Of a stretch of DNA of 11,780 nucleotides, positions 6,344-11,780 are shown one piece after another. Location: NCBI GenBank assembly GCA_964398645.1, contig CAYNNU010000056.1, positions 1-11,780 on the forward strand, given 5' to 3'. Positions within the stretch are counted from its first letter, which is position 1; each line of letters begins with the position of its first letter. The notes beneath the pieces were generated by a model. That model was not told the origin of the DNA and did no database searches. It saw only the letters and a program-made list of their open reading frames with translations. This DNA comes from Spirochaeta_B sp964398645 (lineage in GTDB: Bacteria; Spirochaetota; Spirochaetia; DSM-27196; DSM-8902). The position numbers and the translations under genes were made by a program.

Positions 6344-7612
6344 TTGAATGTTTTGCTTCGTGATCTGTTGGAGTTTAAGCAGCTATTAAGTTACCATCCT
6401 ATGTTTACCACTGGCATTTTGCTACTGGCTGGTTATGTTTTGGGGCGATTAGTTGCTAAATTTTCTTTGCCAGAAATTACCGGCTATATTGTAGCGGGGC
6501 TTTTGGTGGGGGAGGCCGCCTTGGGCCTTGTGCCACGGGAAATGGGAGAGTCATTTCGCTTCGCAACAGAAGTTGCGCTTGGATTGATTGCGCTTACTAT
6601 CGGGGGTGAGTTTTCGTTAGCAAAGTTGCGGCGCATGGGGCGTAATGTGGTAATAATTACAATAGCCCAGATATTGATAACTTTTTTGCTTGTGAGCTGT
6701 GCGCTTTTAGTATTCCGGCTTGAGTTGCCGTATGCTCTTCTATTAGGGGCGGTTGCAACGGCAACAGCTCCGGCGGCGACCGTTGCGATTGTTCAGTCAT
6801 TACGAGCACACGGTGTTTTTGTGGATCATCTATACGGGGTAGTAGCCCTGGATGATGCTGGCTGTGTAATCGTATTCGGCTTTGTTTTTGCCTTTGTGTC
6901 TTCCTTATTAATTCCCGCTGGGGCTGCCGGTGCACCTGCAGCAGCAACCGGGGCCAATATGGTTCTTGTCGCTTTGTCTGAGGTAACGTTTTCAATAGCA
7001 TTGGGATTGTTTGGTGCTGTTGTTATCCATCTTGGAACGCGTCGCCGGAAGAATCCCAACGAAATACTCATTGTTGCCCTTGGATCGTTTTTGCTGTTTA
7101 CTGCTGTAGCTATTGTACTGCATTTGTCGCCCCTTTTGACCAATATGGCGGCAGGTTTTTTGCTCATCAATCTCTCTGCGAGAAATCATCGAATTTTTCG
7201 AATACTTGAACCACTAACGCCGCCCTTGTATGCCTTGTTTTTTGTAATTGCGGGAACTGAGCTTGAGCCAGGAGTCATTTTTGACTCAAGCATACTTATT
7301 CTGGGCGCTGTGTATATTGTAAGTCGGGCAGTTGGAAAATACGGGGGCGTGTTTCTAGGCTCGACAATTGCGGGTGCGCCGCAAAATATCCGTCGGTATT
7401 TGGGTTTGTCCATGCTGCCCCAGGCGGGTGTGGCAATTGGTCTTGTGTTGCTTATTCAAGCATCACCGCTGGTCGCGGCATTGACTCCGGCTGGACAGGA
7501 GTATATTCACGCTATGGTAAATATTGTGCTGCTGTCAGTGTTTATCAATGAACTTTTGGGGCCGCCTTTGTCCAAGTTTGCAGTAATCAAAGGCAACGAG
7601 ATGAAGGAGTAA
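6344..7612 (+). CDS. CPA2-family cation/proton antiporter (NapA/Kef type)
   Basis: This is a 422-residue membrane protein with about 12-13 hydrophobic helices. The order of signature elements fits the CPA2 family: LPEITGYIVAGLLVGE near the N-terminus, a TM4-like ATATAPAATVAIVQSL, and the ion-binding Asp pair in VVALDDAGCVIVFG (Asp170-Asp171). A double Asp at this site is the mark of electrogenic NapA/NhaA-type exchangers, so Na+/H+ exchange is the best guess; K+/H+ remains possible. It ends shortly after the last helix (GPPLSKFAVIKGNEMKE) and has no RCK/TrkA-N or USP domain, which many Kef relatives carry. I chose TTG at 6344 because AAGGAG stands 7 bp before it; the in-frame GTG at 6314 has no binding site and overlaps the probable -10. 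The EIIA/P-II-like gene follows after 7 bp, so the two are almost certainly one operon. Confidence 0.88.
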   Translation: MNVLLRDLLEFKQLLSYHPMFTTGILLLAGYVLGRLVAKFSLPEITGYIVAGLLVGEAALGLVPREMGESFRFATEVALGLIALTIGGEFSLAKLRRMGRNVVIITIAQILITFLLVSCALLVFRLELPYALLLGAVATATAPAATVAIVQSLRAHGVFVDHLYGVVALDDAGCVIVFGFVFAFVSSLLIPAGAAGAPAAATGANMVLVALSEVTFSIALGLFGAVVIHLGTRRRKNPNEILIVALGSFLLFTAVAIVLHLSPLLTNMAAGFLLINLSARNHRIFRILEPLTPPLYALFFVIAGTELEPGVIFDSSILILGAVYIVSRAVGKYGGVFLGSTIAGAPQNIRRYLGLSMLPQAGVAIGLVLLIQASPLVAALTPAGQEYIHAMVNIVLLSVFINELLGPPLSKFAVIKGNEMKE

Positions 7613-7619
7613 AGAGCGA

Positions 7620-8456
7620 ATGGTAGATTTTGTATCCCTACTAGATAAGGATTCTTGTACCGTCAATATTTCTGGCCGGGATCGGGAGTCCGTTTTGCAG
7701 AAAATTGCTGCTGTTGCGGTAACATCGTCTTCTTTGTCCGGCTTTTCCGCTGACATGGTCTATGAACAGCTTTTAAGCCGGGAGATGGAAGGTTCAACCG
7801 GGGTTGGGAAGGGGATAGCTATTCCTCATGCCAGAATCGAGGGGATGCAGGATTATCTGGTTTTTATTGCAACCTCAAAACGCGGGGTCAACTTTCAGGC
7901 GATCGATCACAAGAAGGTTCACGCTTTTTTTGTTATTTTGGGGCCCGCTGATCGTGTGAACGATCACTTGAAAATACTTGCAGCAATATCTCGGGTTATT
8001 ATGGCTTCTAATGTGATTCGTGAAATTTTAGCGGCCCGTAGTTCTGTGGGATTATATGAAGCCTTTTTGCGCAATGTTCGGGCCGTGGATGCCCCGCCTC
8101 CTTCTGAAGAAAAAAAACGCGAATACATGGCTCTGTTTATTGTGCTGTACATAGAAGAGTTTCTCTACGAAATCCTTGAATTTTTTATTGAAGAAGGAAT
8201 CGATGGGGCAACTGTTTTGGAATCATCTGGAATGGGGCGTTACATATCCAATATTCCTTTATTTGCCAGTTTTATTGGTTTTATGAATGAAGATAAAAAC
8301 CGTAGCAGTACCATCGTTGCCATGGTTCCGGCAGATCGTTTTGAATCAATTGTCAGCGGCATCGAAGAGATAACTGGAGATCTGGATAAGAAAGAAGGTG
8401 CAATGATTTTCGCCTTCAAGACGGCCTTCACCAAGGGAAGCATGAGGATGATGTAG
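7620..8456 (+). CDS. PTS EIIA (PtsN-like) domain fused to a P-II-like domain, putative antiporter regulator
   Basis: This is a soluble 278-residue two-domain protein. Residues 1 to about 150 are a fructose/mannitol-class EIIA domain like PtsN: REMEGSTGVGKGIAIPHAR places the phosphorylatable His at residue 70, and HAFFVILGPADRVNDHLKIL is typical of the class. After a Pro/charged linker (DAPPPSEEKK), residues about 168-278 show the beta-alpha-beta repeat of a P-II-like protein: MALFIVLYIEEFLYEILEFF, then ATVLESSGMGRY, a short T-loop-like stretch, STIVAMVPADRF and a last strand near AMIFAFKTA. P-II-like proteins bind nucleotides or metabolites and often control a transporter encoded next to them; EIIA-Ntr controls K+ transport in enteric bacteria. 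The ribosome binding site AAGGAG lies in the last codons of the antiporter gene, 10 bp before ATG. The EIIA call is firm; the P-II-like call comes from motifs and fold pattern, and the regulatory role is inferred. Confidence 0.82.
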   Translation: MVDFVSLLDKDSCTVNISGRDRESVLQKIAAVAVTSSSLSGFSADMVYEQLLSREMEGSTGVGKGIAIPHARIEGMQDYLVFIATSKRGVNFQAIDHKKVHAFFVILGPADRVNDHLKILAAISRVIMASNVIREILAARSSVGLYEAFLRNVRAVDAPPPSEEKKREYMALFIVLYIEEFLYEILEFFIEEGIDGATVLESSGMGRYISNIPLFASFIGFMNEDKNRSSTIVAMVPADRFESIVSGIEEITGDLDKKEGAMIFAFKTAFTKGSMRMM

Positions 8457-8463
8457 GCTGCCC

Positions 8464-8847
8464 TTAGCCGGGGATGCTTGCCTGTGTTCTTTCGGGATTG
8501 GCGCCGCCGAACCTCCGGTTAAACTCCTCATCACTCATGAATAGCAATAAGATGCTTTCGATAAAGGCAATAAATCCCGGAATAAGCGTCCAACAAAAGA
8601 GTAAATAGATTATGCCGGCGCCCACCTGTTCTAGGTAAAACTTATGGATGCCCAAGCCGCCAAGGAAGAATGCGAGCAGTGCAGCGGCGATTTTGTTTTT
8701 TCCGTTTGGGGCGTTTGTGCCAATGGAAAAAGGCGGGGGCATTTGTCTGACGCCGCATTTGGGACAGATTTCGGCCTTTTCATTGATGATCGCACCGCAA
8801 TCCTTGCAGTATTTTTGACCTGGTCCTTTTGTGTGAGTGTCGCTCAT
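8464..8847 (-). CDS. Zinc-ribbon and TM2-domain membrane protein
   Basis: This is a 127-residue protein. Residues 13-32 are a zinc ribbon with two CxxC pairs (Cys14, Cys17, Cys28, Cys31). A Pro-rich linker leads to a TM2 domain: first helix at about 53-66, the diagnostic GGLGIHKFYL turn (63-72), second helix at about 78-103, and a short acidic/basic tail. TM2 proteins are widespread small membrane proteins of unknown molecular role, and the ribbon probably faces the cytoplasm as a structural or binding module. ATG is preceded by AAAGGAAGG. The gene converges on the EIIA/P-II-like gene with only 7 bp between stops, and I see no terminator there, so the two transcripts may overlap. It has its own likely promoter at 8870-8898. 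Confidence 0.88.
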   Translation of the reverse strand: MSDTHTKGPGQKYCKDCGAIINEKAEICPKCGVRQMPPPFSIGTNAPNGKNKIAAALLAFFLGGLGIHKFYLEQVGAGIIYLLFCWTLIPGFIAFIESILLLFMSDEEFNRRFGGANPERTQASIPG

Positions 8848-8869
8848 TTGTTACCTTCCTTTGATATCC

Positions 8870-8898
8870 AGTATAGGGGGAGTTTGCAGGCTAGGCAA
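8870..8898 (-). promoter_or_regulatory. Promoter of the zinc-ribbon/TM2 gene
   Basis: On the minus strand TTGCCT (8898-8893), a 17-bp spacer and TATACT (8875-8870) lie upstream of the ATG at 8847. The predicted leader is about 16 nt and contains the AAAGGAAGG binding site. The -35 lies in one arm of an inverted repeat (8891-8913). Confidence 0.5.
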
Positions 8899-8913
8899 AT
8901 GCTTTCTGCCTAG
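8891..8913. repeat. 7-bp inverted repeat over the -35 box, possible operator
   Basis: CTAGGCA (8891-8897) and TGCCTAG (8907-8913) are perfect complements around a 9-bp centre. The left arm contains most of the -35 of the TM2-gene promoter. It has no T run in either direction, so an operator is more likely than a terminator, but a chance palindrome cannot be excluded. Confidence 0.35.
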
Positions 8914-8924
8914 TTATTAGGTGC

Positions 8925-8958
8925 AAAAAAAGCCAGCCGCAGATGTTCAGCAGCTGGC
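8925..8958 (-). terminator. Rho-independent terminator of the outer-membrane protein gene
   Basis: On the minus strand a 9-bp stem (8958-8950 with 8940-8932, one T-G pair) and a 9-nt loop are followed by seven T. It lies 31 bp after the stop at 8990, so the barrel gene and the TM2 gene are separate units. Confidence 0.88.
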
Positions 8959-8989
8959 GAAAATGCCTGATAATCAGCATGATGTATAC

Positions 8990-9457
8990 TTAGAACCAGA
9001 AACGGAATCCAATTGCGCCCTGTAAACCAAGGTTGGGAAATTCAATTCCCTCCGGTGCAAGGAGTGCGATTGTTGGTGCAATCTCCAAAAAGAGTTCCAG
9101 TGGATCAAGGGGGTATGCGTTGATTCCGATAGGCAAGCGGCCGCCTAGCTCTATTTCTTCGCTGAGCGCAAAGTACAAGCCTGGGCCGATATAGTAATTT
9201 AAAAAGTTAACCAGGTTTTTGTGTACCATCCACCAGTCAGCAGTCAATCCGAGGGTTACATTCCCGTCAGAAATGCGACCGCCGATGCCAAAAAGAAATG
9301 GAGTTTCATCTAGTTTGATGCTTGCCATAACATTTTGTCCGGGATTTCCGCCCAGATCATTTAGACCAAACGAAGCACCGATGCCCCAACTCCATGCATT
9401 TGAGGCGGGGATGAGCAATAGAGCTGCGGCACATGCGGCCAACAAGGTTCGTTTCAT
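8990..9457 (-). CDS. Small outer-membrane beta-barrel protein (DUF3996-like)
   Basis: This 155-residue protein has a Sec signal peptide (MKRT, a hydrophobic stretch, then SNA before WSW) with cleavage likely after Ala21, leaving about 134 mature residues. The mature part alternates polar and hydrophobic residues, is rich in Gly and aromatics, and ends in GFRFWF, the terminal aromatic signature recognised by the BAM assembly machinery. An eight-stranded barrel fits the length. The pattern YYIGPGLYF, then GGRLPIGINAYP, LELFLEIAPT and a closing GLQGAIGFRFWF resembles small barrel proteins of spirochaetes (DUF3996 type); I recall this pattern rather than having it tested by search. The pore or binding function is unknown. 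ATG follows AAGGAG at 7 bp. The gene is divergent from the TPR lipoprotein gene and has its own terminator. Confidence 0.75.
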   Translation of the reverse strand: MKRTLLAACAAALLLIPASNAWSWGIGASFGLNDLGGNPGQNVMASIKLDETPFLFGIGGRISDGNVTLGLTADWWMVHKNLVNFLNYYIGPGLYFALSEEIELGGRLPIGINAYPLDPLELFLEIAPTIALLAPEGIEFPNLGLQGAIGFRFWF

Positions 9458-9568
9458 AAAAAAGCTCCTTATGATTTTTAACGTATTCTGATATATACAT
9501 TAATGATTTCTGACTCGTTTGGGCAAGTGTTTTTGCTCTTCTTCTTGTGTTTTTTGGCAACGCTTAGG

Positions 9569-9574
9569 TATACT
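9569..9574 (+). promoter_or_regulatory. -10 box of the TPR lipoprotein gene, possibly leaderless
   Basis: TATACT ends 6 bases before the ATG at 9581, so normal initiation falls on the start codon itself. No ribosome binding site is seen. A -35 is weak (TTGTGT at 9545-9550, 18-bp spacer). The layout is the same as at 4703-4711. Confidence 0.4.
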
Positions 9575-9580
9575 TGCAGT

Positions 9581-10537
9581 ATGAAGCGATGGGTTCGTAT
9601 TACATGTGCTGTATTTTTTGTGCTTATGAGTATCGGTTGCGCAAGTGGGGGATCATCTTTTGCGCAGGATTACTACAATCTTGGCACTGGGTATCTTGAT
9701 AGGCAGGAGTATGCCAAGGCTGGCGATTTCTTTCAGCGAGCTTTGGAATTGGATCCGTCGTTGGCTCAGGCATCGTATAATCTTGCTCGTGTGTATGTTT
9801 TGCTGGGGCAGTCGCAACAAGCTATAGCAGTATTACAGGATTTGTTGGTGCAGGATCCGGATAATGTGATGATCCGTGAAACCTTGGCATTTGCCTATGG
9901 GTCCGATGGCCAGTGGCAGGCGGCGGCTGATGTAATGTCAGCAGTTGTCGAAGATTTTGAGGTTTCGGTTAGAGCTTGGCGGAATTATGCCCTTGTGCTG
10001 TTGCAGTTGGAGCAGTGGGAGGATGCGTATAGCGCGGCTTGGAAAGCTTGGGATCTAAGCTGCCTGGCTGGCGAAAATGAAGAGGGCAATGATTCGGATG
10101 AAGAGGTGGTGCTTCCTGGTGGCGGTGACCCAATTTCGGCCTACATGCTGCTGGTTGCTGCTGCTCATATCGATGATCGTTTGGCTGATCACGAGGATTT
10201 GCTTGCTGCTGCGGTTGCCTCTACGCCAGCAACACTGAAAGAGATACTTGCGCTGGGTGATGCATTAGAGTTTGCGCAGCGTTATGATGCGGCGGTTGAG
10301 TTGTATGATGAAGTCGGTGCTTCCATTGATGTTGATGGTGAAATAGCATTTCGTCATGCGCGTTTGCTGGTCGAGGTTGTGAATGATCAGGATGCCGCTG
10401 TCGCCGCGCTTATAAAAGCAGTTTCGCGTGGCTTTGTTGACCAGGAGCGTTTGCGGCCCGTTTTGGCAAAGATAGACACTGTCTTGCCCGAAGAGTTAGC
10501 TGAAGTACAAAATTCCTGGAACAATTCGGCCGAATAA
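9581..10537 (+). CDS. TPR-repeat lipoprotein
   Basis: This 318-residue protein begins MKRWVRITCAVFFVLMSIGC, a lipoprotein signal peptide with the modified Cys at 20. The residues before it (SIG) are a relaxed lipobox of the kind common in spirochaetes. From about 29 to 165 there are three to four tetratricopeptide repeats (YYNLGTGYLDRQEYAKAGDF; YNLARVYVLLGQSQQAIAVL; LAFAYGSDGQWQAAADVM; WRNYALVLLQLEQWEDAYSA), a fold used for protein-protein contacts. A very acidic insert (GENEEGNDSDEE) follows at about 167, then a helical second half with weaker TPR-like units. It probably sits on the periplasmic face of a membrane as an assembly scaffold; the partner is unknown. The in-frame start at 9503 would put 26 extra residues before a good signal peptide, so I rejected it. 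The gene converges on adk. Confidence 0.85.
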   Translation: MKRWVRITCAVFFVLMSIGCASGGSSFAQDYYNLGTGYLDRQEYAKAGDFFQRALELDPSLAQASYNLARVYVLLGQSQQAIAVLQDLLVQDPDNVMIRETLAFAYGSDGQWQAAADVMSAVVEDFEVSVRAWRNYALVLLQLEQWEDAYSAAWKAWDLSCLAGENEEGNDSDEEVVLPGGGDPISAYMLLVAAAHIDDRLADHEDLLAAAVASTPATLKEILALGDALEFAQRYDAAVELYDEVGASIDVDGEIAFRHARLLVEVVNDQDAAVAALIKAVSRGFVDQERLRPVLAKIDTVLPEELAEVQNSWNNSAE

Positions 10538-10544
10538 AAGCCAT

Positions 10545-10571
10545 AAAAAAGCCGGGCTATTGATGCCCGGC
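10545..10571 (-). terminator. Rho-independent terminator of adk
   Basis: On the minus strand a perfect 7-bp stem (GCCGGGC/GCCCGGC, 10571-10565 with 10557-10551) is followed by six T. It is 21 bp after the adk stop. In the plus direction the hairpin has no T run, so it would serve the TPR gene poorly. Confidence 0.92.
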
Positions 10572-10591
10572 ATACAGGAACAGAATACTAA

Positions 10592-11221
10592 TCAGTCAGT
10601 TATTATGCCTTGCAATTCTTTGAAAACGATATCCGGTTTAGGGGCAGCGTTAATATCGCGGATTAGGTTTCTGCTACGGTAATAATCGATAAGCGGCTGA
10701 GTCTGCTCACGGTAGACATTCAGGCGGTGCTTAATGGCATCTTCCTGATCATCATCTCTGATTATTAAATCCTCGCCGGTTTCATCGTCCTTGCCTTCAA
10801 CTTTTGGTGGGTTGAACTCAATATGATAGATTTTTCCTGAGGTAGGAGCTACCCTGCGTCCTGAAAGGCGGCGAACGACTTCTTCATCTGCAATGCTAAA
10901 GTTTACAACCGCATCAGGTGCGGCAAAGCCGGCTAGTGCATCAGCCTGGGCTATTGTCCGTGGGAAGCCGTCAAGAATACAACCTGCCTGGCAATCTGCT
11001 TCCTGCAGGCGTTCTTTAACCAAATCGATAGTCAACTCGTCGGGTACCAGATCGCCAGCGGCTAAAATGCTTTTTACTTTTTTCCCGAGTTCAGTTTCGT
11101 TCCGGATAGCTGCGCGAAAAATATCACCGGTGGAAATGTGAGGCAAGCCAGCGCTTTTTGCCAATTTTACTGCCATGGTGCCTTTTCCGGCGCCTGGAGG
11201 GCCGAGGAATACTAATTTCAT
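10592..11221 (-). CDS. adk: Adenylate kinase
   Basis: This cytoplasmic enzyme converts ATP plus AMP to two ADP and keeps the adenylate pool balanced. The 209 residues are close to the usual 214 of the long form. The P-loop GPPGAGKGT is at 7-15 (Lys13), the AMP-binding part begins STGDIFRAAI, and CILDGFPRTIAQ carries the conserved Arg. The LID domain (GRRVAPTSGKIYHIEFNPPK to IIRDDDQED) has the long form but lacks the four zinc-binding Cys, as in enteric enzymes. ATG at 11221 follows AAGGAG at 6 bp; an in-frame extension upstream has no conserved residues. The gene is monocistronic, with a likely promoter at 11258-11287 and a terminator at 10545-10571. In many genomes adk lies in a ribosomal protein cluster; here it does not. 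Confidence 0.97.
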   Translation of the reverse strand: MKLVFLGPPGAGKGTMAVKLAKSAGLPHISTGDIFRAAIRNETELGKKVKSILAAGDLVPDELTIDLVKERLQEADCQAGCILDGFPRTIAQADALAGFAAPDAVVNFSIADEEVVRRLSGRRVAPTSGKIYHIEFNPPKVEGKDDETGEDLIIRDDDQEDAIKHRLNVYREQTQPLIDYYRSRNLIRDINAAPKPDIVFKELQGIITD

Positions 11222-11257
11222 GAAGATCTCCTTAATCAAATGTTGGAAAACGATGAA

Positions 11258-11287
11258 ATAGTACAAGTTAAGATTATCACCGGTCAA
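11258..11287 (-). promoter_or_regulatory. Promoter of adk
   Basis: On the minus strand TTGACC (11287-11282), an 18-bp spacer and TACTAT (11263-11258) give a start near 11251 and a leader of about 30 nt that carries the AAGGAG site. Confidence 0.45.
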
Positions 11288-11389
11288 CTCTTCAAGGCAG
11301 TAAGTTTGATAAAAATGGAAGCGTATTATGCGCTTTTGCTATTTTCGAAAGTAAGTTGCTGCGCTATATTGAAGTCAGGAGAGTGGTTC

Positions 11390-11704
11390 ATGGATTTTAT
11401 GACACGCATGAAAGAGGTTATCGAAACCGGTATGGAAGGGTCTCGGGATTTTCTGGAAAAAGCCCGGGAAAAAATGAATGAATTTGGTGAGACAAGTGTT
11501 CTTCGTTTGGAGATTCGTCAGCTTGAAGGACAAGCAAAGCAATTGCTGACAAAGTTGGGTTCACAGACATATGAACTTTTGATTGTTGAAGGCAAGGCTT
11601 CTGTTACAGCAAAAACAGCTGAAATGAAAGATTTGTTTGCTGATTTGGATAAGGTTAAGAAGAGCATCGCTGAGAAGGAAGGTTTACTCCAGAATCAATC
11701 TTGA
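11390..11704 (+). CDS. Small helical, coiled-coil-like protein of unknown function
   Basis: This 104-residue protein has no signal peptide or membrane helix. It is almost entirely predicted helix, highly charged, with heptad-like spacing of Leu/Val/Ile in two blocks (about 38-62, RLEIRQLEGQAKQLLTKLG, and about 75-98, ending DKVKKSIAEKEGLL). I do not recognise a named family; size and pattern suggest a cytoplasmic coiled-coil or helical-hairpin protein. I chose ATG at 11390 because GGAG lies 8 bp before it. The in-frame extension to 11240 runs back into the adk promoter and reads as non-conserved sequence. It is divergent from adk. Function is unknown. Confidence 0.7.
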   Translation: MDFMTRMKEVIETGMEGSRDFLEKAREKMNEFGETSVLRLEIRQLEGQAKQLLTKLGSQTYELLIVEGKASVTAKTAEMKDLFADLDKVKKSIAEKEGLLQNQS

Positions 11705-11733
11705 TGTTGACTGGAATTTTCTCCATTTTTCGC

Positions 11734-11762
11734 TTGACCAAAAAAGCTGAGTCTGGTAGTTT
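11734..11762 (+). promoter_or_regulatory. tRNA-type promoter pointing out of the window
   Basis: TTGACC (11734-11739), a 17-bp spacer and TAGTTT (11757-11762), with the extended element TGG before the -10, match the architecture of the two tRNA promoters at 4740 and 4870. The predicted start is near 11769. The transcript starts 11 bases before the window ends, so its gene is not visible. The rest of 11705-11780 holds nothing I recognise. Confidence 0.55.
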
Positions 11763-11780
11763 TTGTTTCCCAGCACCAAG

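Noticed and set aside
8457..8463. Terminator between the EIIA/P-II-like gene and the TM2 gene
   Set aside because: The 7-bp gap and flanks show no stem followed by a T run in either direction.
9503..9580. Longer start for the TPR lipoprotein
   Set aside because: It would place 26 residues before a complete lipoprotein signal peptide that starts at 9581.
11222..11287. Longer start for adenylate kinase
   Set aside because: The family starts at the beta strand before the P-loop, AAGGAG stands before 11221, and the extension covers the probable promoter.
11240..11389. Longer start for the small helical protein
   Set aside because: It overlaps the adk control region, has no conserved look, and a good GGAG site precedes the ATG at 11390.

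Overview
The window looks like a stretch of core chromosome from a Gram-negative (two-membrane) bacterium. A spirochaete of the Spirochaeta/Treponema type is my best guess, with moderate confidence. The reasons are a small outer-membrane barrel protein ending in an aromatic residue, a lipoprotein signal with a relaxed lipobox, a PEP-synthase-like ATP-grasp protein of a kind seen in spirochaetes and deltaproteobacteria, and a zinc-ribbon/TM2 protein. No rRNA or taxon-specific marker is present to settle it. No phage, insertion sequence or CRISPR array is visible.

Layout: (1) 3-659, the tail of a HAD-type sugar-phosphate phosphatase that begins outside the window. (2) 750-2140, glutamate dehydrogenase with a strong terminator. 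(3) 2156-4696 on the minus strand, a large protein with a pyruvate phosphate dikinase/PEP synthase ATP-grasp domain but no phosphohistidine or PEP-binding domain. (4) 4740-5210, tRNA-Lys(TTT) and tRNA-Glu(TTC), each with its own promoter of the same design, followed by a GC-rich insert that ends in a second copy of the tRNA-Glu 3' end and its terminator. (5) 5209-6215 on the minus strand, two overlapping half-size permease genes. (6) 6344-8456 on the plus strand, a two-gene operon of a CPA2 cation/proton antiporter and a protein joining a PTS EIIA domain to a P-II-like domain. (7) 8464-9457 on the minus strand, a zinc-ribbon/TM2 membrane protein and a small outer-membrane protein. (8) 9581-10537, a TPR lipoprotein. 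(9) 10592-11221 on the minus strand, adenylate kinase. (10) 11390-11704, a small helical protein of unknown function. At the right edge a promoter of the tRNA type points out of the window.

The most promising system is the antiporter operon. The antiporter has no cytoplasmic regulatory domain of its own. The next gene, 7 bp downstream, encodes a soluble fusion of two classical metabolic sensor folds: a phosphorylatable EIIA domain and a P-II-like effector-binding domain. I infer that the fusion gates the antiporter in response to carbon/energy and nitrogen or nucleotide status. The tRNA region is the second point of interest, because of its repeated promoters and the duplicated tRNA 3' end around a structured GC-rich insert. 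A third is a pair of genes whose -10 boxes sit exactly where leaderless mRNAs would be expected.
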